DNA of 64,000 nucleotides from contig JAHHHS010000007.1 in the NCBI GenBank assembly GCA_019359215.1, positions 1 to 64,000 on the forward strand, in the 5' to 3' direction. Source of the stretch: Nostoc indistinguendum CM1-VF10. GTDB taxonomy: Bacteria > Cyanobacteriota > Cyanobacteriia > Cyanobacteriales > Nostocaceae. Positions within the stretch are counted from its first letter, which is position 1. Each line of letters starts with the position of its first letter. A model generated the notes under the pieces. That model was not told where the DNA came from. It was given only the letters and a program-made list of their open reading frames with translations, and did no database searches. The translations under genes and the position numbers were made by a program. Of the stretch, positions 39,844-49,723 are shown piece after piece.

Positions 39844-40893
39844 CTAAACAGCACCACTGTTTCTATTAAACAGAATAGCTATAGTTTTGAAAATTAGCTT
39901 TAAATCGTACACCAAACTCCAATTTTTTTGATACTGCAAATCCAGGCGAATTACATCTTCAAAACTACGGACTGTAGAACGCCCATTTACTTGCCATTCG
40001 CCAGTCATGCCGGGTTTAACATCTAAACGCTGCCACTCCGGTACTTCGTAGCGTTCCACTTCATCGGGTGTAGGCGGTCGAGTGCCTACTAAACTCATTT
40101 GTCCTTTAAGGACGTTCCAAAATTGCGGTAATTCATCAAGACTAGTTCGCCGTAAAAAGCGCCCTACTTTGGTAATTCTAGGGTCATTATCATTCTTGAA
40201 AAAAGCACCTTGCGCTTGGTTTGTTACTTGGGATTTCTTCGCTTCTGCATCCACACACATAGAGCGGAATTTCCAAATTTTAAACTGCTTTCCCATCCAA
40301 CCACAACGGGTTTGGCTGAAGAAAATAGGGCCGGGATCATTAATTTGAATAGCGGTCGCAATAGGAATAAACAAAAAACCTGTAATTAATAAACCGACCA
40401 CAGACCCGACAATGTCTAATAACCGTTTCATCCAAGATGCCACAGAAGGGTGAGTAGTGGGTAGCTGCTCTACTTTACGGGAAGTTGCCTTCTGGTTATC
40501 TACTAAGTTTTCTGGTTTTATCAGCGATCCATCGCCCACTAGCTCTAAGGGAAAAACCTCATTTAATCCCGTGAGTTTTAGGACTGCCATGACTTGAGGC
40601 GTTACATTCCGCAGTGTTAATGTAATACCTTTGGTCTGGGCGTATTTAAAATTACTCACTAGGGCACCTAAACCACTACTATCCATAAAAATAGTTTGGT
40701 AAAAGTCAATGATGATTTGTTTAGGATGTGAATTGGATTGGATTAAGCTTTGGCAGGCTTCTTTAAAGCCTAAAGCCTCCAGCACGCTCAACCGCTTAGG
40801 CATCTGCACTATAGCTGTGTCATTTAGGGAATTAACTGGAAAATCGACCTCTGTCGGTTGGCTTGTCATGAAGCTCTGCACTTTCGTTGCCAT
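39844..40893 (-). CDS. STAS domain fused to a bacterial sugar transferase
   Basis: 349 residues. Residues ~20-125 form a STAS (anti-sigma-factor antagonist) domain with FMDSSGLGALV, Ser72-Ser73 being where a kinase would phosphorylate. Residues ~153-345 form a polyprenyl-phosphate hexose-1-phosphate transferase: a membrane hairpin (160-182), KIWKFRSM, SLDELPQFWNVLKGQMSLVG and KPGMTGEWQVNGRS. It would start assembly of an exopolysaccharide on a lipid carrier, perhaps gated by phosphorylation of the STAS part (inference). No other glycan genes are next to it. Confidence 0.88.
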   Translation of the reverse strand: MATKVQSFMTSQPTEVDFPVNSLNDTAIVQMPKRLSVLEALGFKEACQSLIQSNSHPKQIIIDFYQTIFMDSSGLGALVSNFKYAQTKGITLTLRNVTPQVMAVLKLTGLNEVFPLELVGDGSLIKPENLVDNQKATSRKVEQLPTTHPSVASWMKRLLDIVGSVVGLLITGFLFIPIATAIQINDPGPIFFSQTRCGWMGKQFKIWKFRSMCVDAEAKKSQVTNQAQGAFFKNDNDPRITKVGRFLRRTSLDELPQFWNVLKGQMSLVGTRPPTPDEVERYEVPEWQRLDVKPGMTGEWQVNGRSTVRSFEDVIRLDLQYQKNWSLVYDLKLIFKTIAILFNRNSGAV

Positions 40894-41091
40894 GTATAAT
40901 GTAATCTGCCAAACATTATTTTGTCCTACAAAATTACCTAACCTAATATTGGAATCAGTAGTAATAGGGACTAATTGCTATTTACCGGGGCTGAGATTGG
41001 AGATCGCTAGCGACGATTCACAATAGAACAAGAAGCCAAAAAACATCCTTGCTGTTGTGCCGACGCAGCGCGATCGCGTTGCTCTCATCAA

Positions 41092-41889
41092 ATGATTGCT
41101 AAAACTACGGTTACACCTACCGCACGCCTAGTTGAGGTCTTTTCTGCCATTCAAGGGGAAGGACTAAATGTAGGGACGCGTCAGATATTTATTCGTTTTG
41201 CTTTGTGTGATTTGCGCTGTCACTTTTGTGATAGTGCCCACACTTGGAATGCACCTGCTAGTTGTCGGATAGAGCGATCGCCTGGATTGCGCGATTTTGA
41301 AATTCACTCTAACCCTGTCTCTCTACCCATATTAATCGAATGGGTGGAACGACAAAACCTACCTTGTTTACACGATAGCATTAGCTTAACAGGGGGTGAA
41401 CCACTTCTTCATGCCCCATTTTTAATGCAGTTTCTACCCCAAGTGCGAGCCATAACTGGTCTACCTGTATATTTAGAAACTGGCGGACATCGCCCAGAAC
41501 AACTGGCAATGATTCTCCCCTATTTAGACTCTGTAGGAATGGATTTCAAATTGCCCAGTGTTAGCGGTGAAAGTTATTGGCTAGAACATGCTAAATTTCT
41601 CCAATTGTGTCATGATTCATATTTAAATGTTTTTGTCAAGATAATTGTGTCTCAAAACACAGATCCAGCCGAGTTGGAACGTTCAGCTTTGCTAGTGGCA
41701 GAGGTTAGTCCAGATATCTCAGTATTTTTACAACCTGTAACGCCTTTAGCGGTATCTGAGCAATTCTCCCCAATACCTATGCTTGCGCCTGCGGCCGATC
41801 AAGTTTTGAACTGGCAAGCTTTGATGAAGGGGTTTGTTAAGCACGTGCGTGTGATCCCTCAGACGCATAAAATGCTGAACCAGCTGTAA
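41092..41889 (+). CDS. queE: 7-carboxy-7-deazaguanine synthase
   Basis: 265-residue radical SAM enzyme of the queuosine/deazaguanine pathway. VFSAIQGEGLNVGTRQIFIR and the cluster motif CDLRCHFCD (Cys-x3-Cys-x2-Cys) are diagnostic; SLTGGEPLLH binds SAM. Converts carboxytetrahydropterin to CDG. Compared with E. coli QueE it carries an insert after the cluster (SCRIERSPGLRDFE). Single gene. Confidence 0.93.
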   Translation: MIAKTTVTPTARLVEVFSAIQGEGLNVGTRQIFIRFALCDLRCHFCDSAHTWNAPASCRIERSPGLRDFEIHSNPVSLPILIEWVERQNLPCLHDSISLTGGEPLLHAPFLMQFLPQVRAITGLPVYLETGGHRPEQLAMILPYLDSVGMDFKLPSVSGESYWLEHAKFLQLCHDSYLNVFVKIIVSQNTDPAELERSALLVAEVSPDISVFLQPVTPLAVSEQFSPIPMLAPAADQVLNWQALMKGFVKHVRVIPQTHKMLNQL

Positions 41890-42241
41890 AAGCTTCTGTA
41901 AAATTTGAGTTTGATAAAGATGTAGTCAAGAAAAAAGTAAGATTTTATGAAATGCTCATTGCTGCCGCTAATCATCAAGGCAGCAGCCCTCCATTAGGCA
42001 TTCTCAGCCTGAAGCTGGGAATGAGGAAAAGAGTGAAGAGCGAGAATTGAGGAGTTTTACTCATCCCACGGCTACGAAAACATCGCTTGTCTAATAACAC
42101 GCTCCCGCGATCGCGACACTCGTAGACTCGTTAACGCTCCGCTATCGTTTTCTTGAATTGCCGTGGGATTTTGCATTTGTAATTAGTTATTAATACCAAT
42201 GACCAATGACCAATGACCAATGACCAATGACTAATGACTAA
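41890..42241. other. Spacer queE / DUF3318 with hairpins
   Basis: Contains GCTGCC...GGCAGC (41971-41994), a CATTCTCAGC...GCTGGGAATG hairpin (42000-42023), a far-separated pair CCCACGGC (42066) / GCCGTGGGA (42161), and a heptamer array (42197-42238). No gene. Confidence 0.55.
42197..42238. repeat. STRR heptamer array (TGACCAA)n
   Basis: Six copies of the 7-bp unit, four ATGACCA and two ATGACTA variants. Reverse complement TTGGTCA is the classic STRR unit of heterocystous cyanobacteria. Confidence 0.85.
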
Positions 42242-42886
42242 TTACAATCCGCTTTCATCTGGAGTTCTGGATTTAGCTTTAGCCTTATTAGCACTACGTT
42301 TGAGAGCAGAGAGCCTGGCTTCATATCTCGACCGTTGGCGCTTATTAGGAGTATTGTCAATCAGGGTTTTCAAGGCGCTACCTAGACTCTTGTAGGCATT
42401 AGGGAGGCTATAACCAAAACGAGTTGCCAAAGCGATCGCTTTCTCATCAGCATTGAGCAATTCTTTTAGTTGCTTTTCCCCATTATTCTTTTGGTACAGT
42501 CGCCAGCCTGACACACCACACAGCGACAAAGCTAACACCAAAAGCAATCCATCTTGTACCCACAATTCGCCTACAGCACCACCTAAACCGATGGCTAGTG
42601 CTGCCATTTCCCAACCATCTTTAGGAATTGTGTCATTTTGAACGCGAGCAACTTCATGCCAGAACAGCAGATTGCGCTGATCCATTGCGAGGGCATCCCA
42701 TTTAATCAGGTCAATTTGAATTTCTACCTGGTCTTTACCAATTTCTTCGCAACGAACCAGGGGTGGATTGACCTCAGTTGTGCCTTCAACCGTGACCCAG
42801 CTCTGTAATTCTGGCGGTAGTAAGCCTTTCAACCGCCGTAGTTCACTCATTTCCGCTTTGGCAGAGGAGGTTGCATAGGATGTCAT
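42242..42886 (-). CDS. DUF3318 family membrane protein
   Basis: 214 residues. Opening with EMSELRRLKGLLPPELQSWV, the core DQRNLLFWHEVARVQNDTIP, two membrane segments (about 95-135) and a basic C-terminal tail match DUF3318, a cyanobacterial family. WHEVARVQ recalls a metal-binding HE pair of a peptidase but no full motif is present. Function unknown. Confidence 0.85.
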   Translation of the reverse strand: MTSYATSSAKAEMSELRRLKGLLPPELQSWVTVEGTTEVNPPLVRCEEIGKDQVEIQIDLIKWDALAMDQRNLLFWHEVARVQNDTIPKDGWEMAALAIGLGGAVGELWVQDGLLLVLALSLCGVSGWRLYQKNNGEKQLKELLNADEKAIALATRFGYSLPNAYKSLGSALKTLIDNTPNKRQRSRYEARLSALKRSANKAKAKSRTPDESGL

Positions 42887-42963
42887 AATATCCAGCCCCA
42901 GAAAATTTCAGTATATAGTGAGGGTATCACTTTGGAGTATAGCGATTTAAGTGATGATCCGTC

Positions 42964-43521
42964 TCACTCGCTGGGAAAACTTCCTCGCTTTTTTCGCGCT
43001 TCCATTGCCTTTTCTAACAAATCTAGCAATCCTGGGGCTTCTTCTTGAATACTTAGTAACAGTCTTTCCCCAAGTTCTATATTCCCCGGATCAAAACCTG
43101 TTGCCATAACTTCTTTCAGGCGAGGTATTGCTATGCTATCCACAATCTGAATTAACCCACTCAGACAACGGTGAAATTGTTTTTCTGTGAGAATCGAGTC
43201 TTCTAGAGGAAACTCAATAATGGCACGAATCTCGCCATCAGATGGGTCGTACTCCCATTGCAACATTTTGGTTTCCCAAGAGATGGCAAGCATTGTCTGT
43301 AGGATAATTCCCTTGTGAGGATGGTCTTGAATTCCTGACAGAACTTGAGGGGCGAATACCCGAAAAAATTTCCCCTCTTCATCCAGTTGGACAACTATTA
43401 GGAAATCTTCTAGGTTATCAGCCTCCACACCTGTTATAATCCGGTCTTCTTCATCATCAAAACGGTAGTCCCAACCAAGGTTGTCTAAATAGTTGGCAAT
43501 CTGTTTGAGGTTAGCTCCCAT
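42964..43521 (-). CDS. YbjN domain protein
   Basis: 185 residues. The YbjN-type alpha/beta fold is suggested by IANYLDNLGWDYRFDDEEDR, FLIVVQLDEEGKFFRVFAPQ and GEIRAIIEFPLEDSILTEKQF; the C-terminal helical tail ends in basic residues. It resembles type III secretion chaperone folds. Function in cyanobacteria unknown. Same strand as the DUF3318 gene, 77 bp upstream of it. Confidence 0.85.
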   Translation of the reverse strand: MGANLKQIANYLDNLGWDYRFDDEEDRIITGVEADNLEDFLIVVQLDEEGKFFRVFAPQVLSGIQDHPHKGIILQTMLAISWETKMLQWEYDPSDGEIRAIIEFPLEDSILTEKQFHRCLSGLIQIVDSIAIPRLKEVMATGFDPGNIELGERLLLSIQEEAPGLLDLLEKAMEARKKRGSFPSE

Positions 43522-44075
43522 AAAAGCCTCATAAGGAACGATGGAGCAGCTGTTACCAGACTTAGTTTAACCTGCTAGGGGTAGTTGTTTAGGTTGGTGT
43601 AGCTACAAGCGATCGCATCAAAGTATGCAATTAGGGAATGGGGCATTGGGCATGGGGCATTGGCCATTGAAGTGAAGATAGAAAAAACAGATTTTCATCT
43701 TGGGCTATGAATGATATTTTCTAGGGTTCTCTTGCTTATTATTCAAGAAGCGCTCAACGCGTTTTTATAAATTTTATTCAGTGAAGGATATAAAACTAAT
43801 TCACTTAAATTTTAATATTATCTTCCAGGTCTAATGAATGTATTGCTATATCAAGTATGGTAGCAGTAAATTAAATAAAACTCAGAAGCTTAAGCAAAGT
43901 TGAGGGATTTACACTTACCATCTGAAGGTTTTGAAAAAATAAGTAAAAACTTAAATTAGCGTTTTTTAAAGCGAATAAATATAGCACAAAGACTGGTAGA
44001 GTCTTATATTACAAGCAGCAAAATATTTTTACTGAATAATTGTAGTGAAAAATACATTTTTTATTGTAGATATCA
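43522..44075. other. Long leader of the nat operon
   Basis: A 550-bp AT-rich region holding a heptamer-like GGGGCATTGGGCATGGGGCA run near 43638. A perfect NtcA site (GTA-N8-TAC) was looked for by eye and not found. The natF promoter is presumably in the right half. Confidence 0.4.
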
Positions 44076-45164
44076 ATGAAGTTTATGCGTAAATCAGCTT
44101 TAATCTTGGCGATCACAACTCTAGTCTTTGCGATCGCTGCTTGTGGTGGAGATTCAGGTCAAATAGCAAATACAACCGGCACTCCAGCTAGTAATCCAGT
44201 CGCACCAGCAGCTCGAAATCGCTGGGATAGTATTAAAAGTCGTAGTCAGCTAACTTGCGGTGTCAGTGGCGAAGTTCCAGGGTTTAGCTTTGTGGGAACT
44301 GATGGTAGATATAGCGGTATAGATGTAGATATCTGTCGCGCGATCGCCGCAGCTTTATTTGACAACCCAGACGCAGTAGAATTCCGCAATCTGAATTCCA
44401 AAGAGCGGTTTACAGCTTTGCAAACTGGCGAAGTAGACATTCTCAGCCGCAACACTACCTGGACACTTAGCCGCGATACCTCTGTAGGTCTAGAATTTGC
44501 ACCTGTGGTCTTTTACGATGGACAAGCCATAATGGTTCGCAAAAATAGCAACATTAAGTCACTGGTAGACCTTAAAAATAAACCCATTTGTGTTCAAACT
44601 GGTACTACTACCGAACAGAACTTAGCAGATCAAATGCGGAAACGGAGCCTTGCATACAAACCCGTTGTCTTTGAAGACGTTAATGTTACCTTTGCTACCT
44701 ATGCTCAAGGGCGTTGCGATGGTATTACAGCTGATCGTTCGGCATTGGTTTCTCGGCGCACGACTCTACCCCAACCAGAAGATAACGTGATTCTTGAGGA
44801 AGTGATTTCTTCAGAACCCCTTGCGCCAGCAGTTGCCAAAGGTGATGCTAGGTGGGGTGATGCTGTTAAATGGGTGGTTTATTCCCTGGTAAAAGCTGAA
44901 GAGTTGGGTATTACTTCCCAAAATGTGGGTCAGTTGGCTGCTAGTAATGACCCAGATATTAAGCGTTTTTTAGGAACCGAAGGCAACCTTGGTGAAGGAT
45001 TAGGCTTAACTAACGACTTCGCAGCTAGAGTAATTAAGCACGTTGGTAACTACGCCGAAATTTACGATCGCAACCTCGGCCCCAAGACAAAACTCAATCT
45101 ACCTCGTGGTCAAAATCAACTCTGGAACAAAGGCGGACTGCTTTATTCTCCACCATTCCGGTAG
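44076..45164 (+). CDS. natF: Amino-acid ABC transporter, substrate-binding lipoprotein
   Basis: 362 residues. A lipoprotein signal ends in IAACGG, so it is anchored at Cys on the outer face of the membrane. The type-3 solute-binding fold has LTCGVSGEVPGFSF, YSGIDVDICRAIAAALF, NLNSKERFTALQTGEVDIL and the ligand-clamping Arg/Asp in TTEQNL. Matches the general-acidic/neutral amino-acid binding protein group (BztA/AapJ). Gene order with two permeases and an ATPase equals the Anabaena N-II system natF-natG-natH-bgtA. Confidence 0.88.
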   Translation: MKFMRKSALILAITTLVFAIAACGGDSGQIANTTGTPASNPVAPAARNRWDSIKSRSQLTCGVSGEVPGFSFVGTDGRYSGIDVDICRAIAAALFDNPDAVEFRNLNSKERFTALQTGEVDILSRNTTWTLSRDTSVGLEFAPVVFYDGQAIMVRKNSNIKSLVDLKNKPICVQTGTTTEQNLADQMRKRSLAYKPVVFEDVNVTFATYAQGRCDGITADRSALVSRRTTLPQPEDNVILEEVISSEPLAPAVAKGDARWGDAVKWVVYSLVKAEELGITSQNVGQLAASNDPDIKRFLGTEGNLGEGLGLTNDFAARVIKHVGNYAEIYDRNLGPKTKLNLPRGQNQLWNKGGLLYSPPFR

Positions 45165-45226
45165 GGAGTTAAGAGTTAGGAGTTATTATTCTCCCTATGG
45201 CTCTTGTACTCAATGACAAATGACAA

Positions 45227-46153
45227 ATGACAAATTCAAAACCACCTTTATGGCGTGATGTCCGTTTTTGGCGCATTGCTTTACAATTCATTGCCGTATT
45301 GTTAGCAGTAATTGTAGTAGTAATACTCTTGGGCAATCTCAATCGTAATTTGCAGCGATTAGGTATTCCGTTTGGCTTTGATTTTTTTAAGCAACAAGCA
45401 TCTTTTGATATTGGCGAGACGCTAATTCCCTATAAACCCACTGACCCCTATAGTCATGCTTTGTGGGTGGGATTAATTAACTCCTTGCGGGTGGCGCTTG
45501 TAGGAATTTTGCTCACAACAATTGTAGGAGTAGGTGCTGGGGTTGCCCGGCTTTCTGATAACTGGCTAGTGCGGAATATCACGATTGTTTACGTAGAGAT
45601 TTTCCGCAATACACCCTTACTGCTGCAATTGTTGTTTTGGTACTTTGCTGTTTTCATCAGTTTCCCCAAAACAGAAAATAAGATATCCCTTTGGGGTTTT
45701 ATTAGCGTTAGTCAAAATGGCTTAGAACTCCCTTGGTTTACCTTATCTCCAGAGTTTTCAACTTTGCTGTTGGGATTAACATTTTATACGGGTGCATTTA
45801 TTGCTGAAATTGTCCGAGGAGGGATTCAATCAGTCGCTAGGGGACAATGGGAAGCAGCGCGATCGCTAGGATTAAAACCAGGATTAGTTATGCGTCTGGT
45901 AGTATTTCCCCAAGCTTTGCAGGTAATAATACCACCATTGACGAGCCAGTATCTTAATTTGACGAAAAATACAAGTTTAGCGATCGCGATCGGCTACCCT
46001 GATATTTATTTTGTCGCCTCTACCACCTATAACCAAACTGGGAGAACCGTAGAAGTGATATTACTGATTATACTCACCTATCTCACCCTGAGTTTAACCA
46101 TCTCTATAGTTATGAATTTCTTCAATCGTAGCGTACAAATTAAAGAGAGATAA
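45227..46153 (+). CDS. natG: Amino-acid ABC transporter permease 1
   Basis: 308 residues, HisM-type permease. Membrane segments near 15-38, 85-115, 130-150 and in the C-terminal half. The coupling loop GGIQSVARGQWEAARSLGL and the EAA motif are clear; EIFRNTPLLLQLLFWY is typical of the BztB/AapQ group. Starts 62 bp after natF. Works as a heterodimer with the next permease. Confidence 0.9.
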   Translation: MTNSKPPLWRDVRFWRIALQFIAVLLAVIVVVILLGNLNRNLQRLGIPFGFDFFKQQASFDIGETLIPYKPTDPYSHALWVGLINSLRVALVGILLTTIVGVGAGVARLSDNWLVRNITIVYVEIFRNTPLLLQLLFWYFAVFISFPKTENKISLWGFISVSQNGLELPWFTLSPEFSTLLLGLTFYTGAFIAEIVRGGIQSVARGQWEAARSLGLKPGLVMRLVVFPQALQVIIPPLTSQYLNLTKNTSLAIAIGYPDIYFVASTTYNQTGRTVEVILLIILTYLTLSLTISIVMNFFNRSVQIKER

Positions 46154-46322
46154 TACTTAAATTTTAGATTTTAGGTTTTAGATTTTGTACTCCTACGAAA
46201 AGCAAGCTATGTGTAAGTCCTGATAGATAAATATTTAGTGGTAATTGCTTTTTGTTTTCTATTTGTCGCAATCATCTTTGTAAATTAGTCTAACAGAGAT
46301 ATGGGGAGAATAAATTATTAAG

Positions 46323-47519
46323 ATGACAAACAATCCCAAATCCAAAATCGTTCTGAACGTAGCCGAAGTCCAAAACCCAAAATTGTTGTGGTTGCGTAAA
46401 AACCTGTTTAATACTTGGTACAACACCTTATTAACTGTTGTCTGTTTGGTGTTGCTGTTTTGGGTAGTGAGAGGAATTGTAACTTGGGCAACGAGTCAAG
46501 CGCAATGGGCGGTAATTCAGGTTAATTTACCTTTATTTTTAGTTGGTAGGTTTCCTCAAACGCTATATTGGCGAACTTGGATTGCACTGGCGATCGCTTC
46601 AACTTTAGGCGCTATAACTATAGGTATATTTTTTGGTAAACAACAGTTAACTAAGCGTAAAATTTATTTTTTTACTTTTATAACTGGCGTTTTATTAATT
46701 TTTTTACCGCTAGACTTTACAGCCCGCCTCTGGTTACTATTAATTGCAGTTTTGCTAGTTGCAGGTTTTTGGTGTGGAGGAAAGTTTACTAAGTTAATAA
46801 CTCCTTGGCTTCCTCTATTATGGTTAGTGTCTTTCCCCGTTATTCTTTGGCTACTTGGTGGTGGATGGGGATTACAGCCTGTATCTACAAATTTGTGGAA
46901 TGGTTTGCTACTTACTCTACTGATGGCAGCAACCAGTATTGTACTTTCCTTCCCCATTGGGGTTTTACTGGCTTTAGGGCGTACAAGCAATTTACCCGTA
47001 GTCCGTTGGTTTTCCATCCTGTACATTGAAATCGTCAGGGGAGTACCACTGATTGGGATTTTGTTCCTCGCTCAGATAATGCTGCCATTATTTATATCAG
47101 CAGATGTGCGTTTAGATCGGGTACTACGAGCAATTGCTGGATTAGTTTTATTTAGTGCTGCATACATGGCAGAAAACGTGCGCGGTGGACTCCAATCAGT
47201 TCCTCGCGGGCAAATTGAAGCCGCAAAAGCGCTAGGATTAAATACAGCCTTCGTGGTTTTGTTTATCATCTTACCTCAAGCCTTACGTACCGTTATTCCT
47301 GCGATCGTTGGTCAGTTTATCGGCTTATTTAAAGATACTTCACTATTATCTTTGGTGGGATTAGTAGAATTAACAGGTATTGCCCGTTCCATATTGGCAC
47401 AACCACAATTTCTTGATCGCTATACAGAAGTTTATCTTTTTATTGGATTTATTTATTGGGTATTTTGTTACTCAGTGTCGTTGGCTTCTCGGCGATTAGA
47501 GAGACAGTTGAATAATTAG
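46323..47519 (+). CDS. natH: Amino-acid ABC transporter permease 2
   Basis: 398 residues, longer than typical HisQ-type permeases because several additional N-terminal membrane segments precede the core, as in BztC/Aap[17 protein letters not shown] and [19 protein letters not shown] (EAA loop contacting the ATPase) are clear. Gap to natG is 169 bp, with one AT-rich stretch that could hold an extra promoter. Confidence 0.9.
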   Translation: MTNNPKSKIVLNVAEVQNPKLLWLRKNLFNTWYNTLLTVVCLVLLFWVVRGIVTWATSQAQWAVIQVNLPLFLVGRFPQTLYWRTWIALAIASTLGAITIGIFFGKQQLTKRKIYFFTFITGVLLIFLPLDFTARLWLLLIAVLLVAGFWCGGKFTKLITPWLPLLWLVSFPVILWLLGGGWGLQPVSTNLWNGLLLTLLMAATSIVLSFPIGVLLALGRTSNLPVVRWFSILYIEIVRGVPLIGILFLAQIMLPLFISADVRLDRVLRAIAGLVLFSAAYMAENVRGGLQSVPRGQIEAAKALGLNTAFVVLFIILPQALRTVIPAIVGQFIGLFKDTSLLSLVGLVELTGIARSILAQPQFLDRYTEVYLFIGFIYWVFCYSVSLASRRLERQLNN

Positions 47520-47574
47520 TCATTGGTCATTGGCCATTATAAAATTAATATTCATTATTTGGACTTTAAATATT

Positions 47575-48315
47575 ATGTCAGAGGTACAGTCAATAATTGT
47601 TGCTGAAGATGTTCACAAGTGGTATGGTAAATTCCACGTTCTTCAGGGTATTAGCTTGACAGTTAATCGTGGAGAAGTAGTGGTTTTGATGGGACCATCT
47701 GGTTCAGGTAAATCTACCTTTATCCGCACATTTAATGCTTTAGAAGAATACCAACAGGGAAAAATTGAAATCGACGGCATTACCCTCAGCCATGACTTGC
47801 GAAATATTGAAACGATTCGCAAAGAAGTGGGAATGGTATTTCAGCAGTTTAATTTATTTCCTCATCTCACAGTGTTGCAAAATATTACTTTGGCACCAAT
47901 TTGGGTACGTCGATCACCAAAGGCAAAAGCCGAAGAATTAGCAATGCAACTATTAGAAAGAGTGGGAATTTTAGAACAGGCGCAGAAATATCCAGGACAG
48001 TTATCTGGTGGACAGCAACAACGCGTAGCGATCGCTCGTGCTTTAGCCATGCAACCTAAAATTATGCTGTTTGACGAACCAACCTCAGCCTTAGATCCAG
48101 AAATGGTACGAGAAGTTTTGGATGTAATGCGTAATCTCGCCCGTGATGGAATGACAATGGTAGTCGTCACCCACGAAGTAGGATTTGCCCGTGAAGCCGC
48201 CGATCGAGTTATCTTAATGGATAGCGGTTCCCTCGTCGAGTCAGCCACCCCTGACGCATTTTTCAGCCACCCCAAAGAAGAAAGAACACGCAAGTTTTTG
48301 TCACAAATTCTCTAA
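47575..48315 (+). CDS. bgtA: Amino-acid ABC transporter ATPase
   Basis: 246 residues from the ATG at 47575 (MSEVQS); an upstream frame start at 47530 lies in spacer repeat. Walker [11 protein letters not shown]-loop VFQQFNLF, signature LSGGQQQR, Walker [15 protein letters not shown] and H-loop VVVTHE are all intact. GlnQ/HisP type. In Anabaena the equivalent subunit is shared between the N-II and basic amino-acid (Bgt) systems; sharing here is inference. Confidence 0.93.
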   Translation: MSEVQSIIVAEDVHKWYGKFHVLQGISLTVNRGEVVVLMGPSGSGKSTFIRTFNALEEYQQGKIEIDGITLSHDLRNIETIRKEVGMVFQQFNLFPHLTVLQNITLAPIWVRRSPKAKAEELAMQLLERVGILEQAQKYPGQLSGGQQQRVAIARALAMQPKIMLFDEPTSALDPEMVREVLDVMRNLARDGMTMVVVTHEVGFAREAADRVILMDSGSLVESATPDAFFSHPKEERTRKFLSQIL

Positions 48316-48386
48316 AACCTCTGCGCTACTTTGCGCTTACCTCTGCGTTTCACTTCTAATAATATTGAACAGGAGGCAATAGACCA

Positions 48387-48719
48387 ATGGCAAAGCTAGA
48401 CGAATATCGACAATATATTAAGAATTTACTTCAACAACACGCTAGTATTGTTTGGGATAATCGCATTCAAGCACAGACAATTTATGATACAGAACACGAT
48501 CATTATCAATTAGTTTATGTAGGTTGGCATGAGCAAGACCGTATATATGGGCCTGTTCTGCATCTAGATATTATTGACGAGAAAATCTGGATTCAGCAAG
48601 ATGGAACAGAGGTAGGAATTGCTAATGAATTAGTTAAATTAGGTGTCCCAAAAGAAGATATTGTTTTGGGTTTTCAGTTACCATCTGTGCGTAAATATAC
48701 AGATTTTGCTGTTAGTTAA
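48387..48719 (+). CDS. XisI-like protein (fdxN element excision controlling factor family)
   Basis: 110 residues. YDTEHDHYQLVYVGWHEQDR, HLDIIDEKIWIQQDGTE and GVPKEDIVLGFQ match the XisI family, first named as a helper of heterocyst DNA-element excision. AGGAGG lies before the ATG. XisI genes normally follow a xisH gene; none is next to this one. These proteins are now often viewed as toxin-antitoxin-like or nuclease-associated, which is inference. Confidence 0.9.
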   Translation: MAKLDEYRQYIKNLLQQHASIVWDNRIQAQTIYDTEHDHYQLVYVGWHEQDRIYGPVLHLDIIDEKIWIQQDGTEVGIANELVKLGVPKEDIVLGFQLPSVRKYTDFAVS

Positions 48720-48858
48720 TTGAATTTATTAAAAATAGCGATCACTCTCTTGTTTTGCTTTGTATTCTCTGGTTAAAAAGAGCGATCGCCTAAACTAAAA
48801 CAATATTTCAGCCTCAATAACCTTTATTGTTAATAATGATATTTATAATTCAAAACAA

Positions 48859-49065
48859 TCAATCTTCTTCAACTTTATAAATTTGTGATTCAAAGACAAT
48901 TTTTTCATATTCATCTAAATTAACAAAAATTAAATTTCCTTTTTCTACATTTTCTAAAGCTTTGAGTAGATGTTTTTTGTTCGTTTCTGATTTTAGAATA
49001 TAGGTAGTTTCGTCTTCTTCGGATGGTGGTTCAACTAGCATAATAACTTGTACGAAATTTTTCAC
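48859..49065 (-). CDS. Small protein of unknown function (antitoxin-sized)
   Basis: 68 acidic residues (MKNFVQVIMLVEPPSEEDE to FESQIYKVEED). The middle TNKKHLLKALENVEKGNLIF resembles cyanobacterial antitoxins that accompany RelE-like toxins, but no toxin gene adjoins it. It is not assigned. Confidence 0.5.
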   Translation of the reverse strand: MKNFVQVIMLVEPPSEEDETTYILKSETNKKHLLKALENVEKGNLIFVNLDEYEKIVFESQIYKVEED

Positions 49066-49285
49066 ATCTTTCCCACTTTATTGTAACTGTATCTGAGTGA
49101 GATGAATTTGAGCGATCGCTTTTCTTTGTTAGCTTGGATGGTTCGTTAAAAAGAGCGATCGCTATTAGACAGAATAAAACTCAAATTGGGAATACTGAGT
49201 AAAGCGTGGTTATTTGCTGCGGAGAATCGAAGTGACTAGCTAGCAGACATCACGCTGTTGAAATTTTAGCAAATGAGAGAAAATT

Positions 49286-49602
49286 ATGGAAACGGTTACA
49301 GCAACATTTTCAATTCCTGATTGGATTAATGAAGGCTTAAAAACTAAAGCTACAAACGTGTTGGAGGTGTTATTCGTGATTTTCGGACAAAGCAGATAGT
49401 TGCTATGTTACGTGAAACAGTACCTTATTTAACTCAAGCATCAACAATACTTTCTCAATTTGGTTCAGCAGCAAGTATTCTTAATCTGGGTGTTTCAGTA
49501 AATAAATTCTTGACCTACTTCCCATTGATGAGCTTCCCGGAAAGATTGGGGAATAATTACTTGTCCTTGAGGAGACAATTTTGTAATTTCCATTATATTT
49601 AG
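49286..49602 (+). pseudogene. Frameshifted and truncated hypothetical protein gene
   Basis: An ATG at 49286 opens METVTATFSIPDWINEGLKT and stops early. A +frame change near 49350 joins to KRVGGVIRDFRTKQIVAMLR, then TQASTILSQFGSAASILNLG. The two parts clearly belong together. After LGVSVNKF the sequence no longer reads as protein of the same kind because it is the reverse strand of another gene fragment. Dead gene of an unknown family. Confidence 0.65.
49495..49593 (-). pseudogene. N-terminal fragment of an AbrB/MazE-type antitoxin
   Basis: On the minus strand from the ATG at 49593 the product begins MEITKLSPQGQVIIPQSFRE, the swapped-hairpin AbrB/SpoVT DNA-binding fold, and stops after 32 residues where the normal protein has about 75-90. 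It collides head-on with the pseudogene above. No toxin is adjacent. Confidence 0.7.
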
Positions 49603-49723
49603 AAGTAAAAAATATCAGACTAATATAAAAATTTTAGCATTTTGGATTATTCCAAATTCTTCTCTTTCTCTGCGTTCTCTACGCCTCTGCGGTAGCCTGC
49701 GGCAAGCCGCTCCGCGTCTACGT

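Noticed and set aside
43522..44075. NtcA-binding site before natF
   Set aside because: No GTA-N8-TAC match was found by eye; nearby GTA and TAC words have the wrong spacing.
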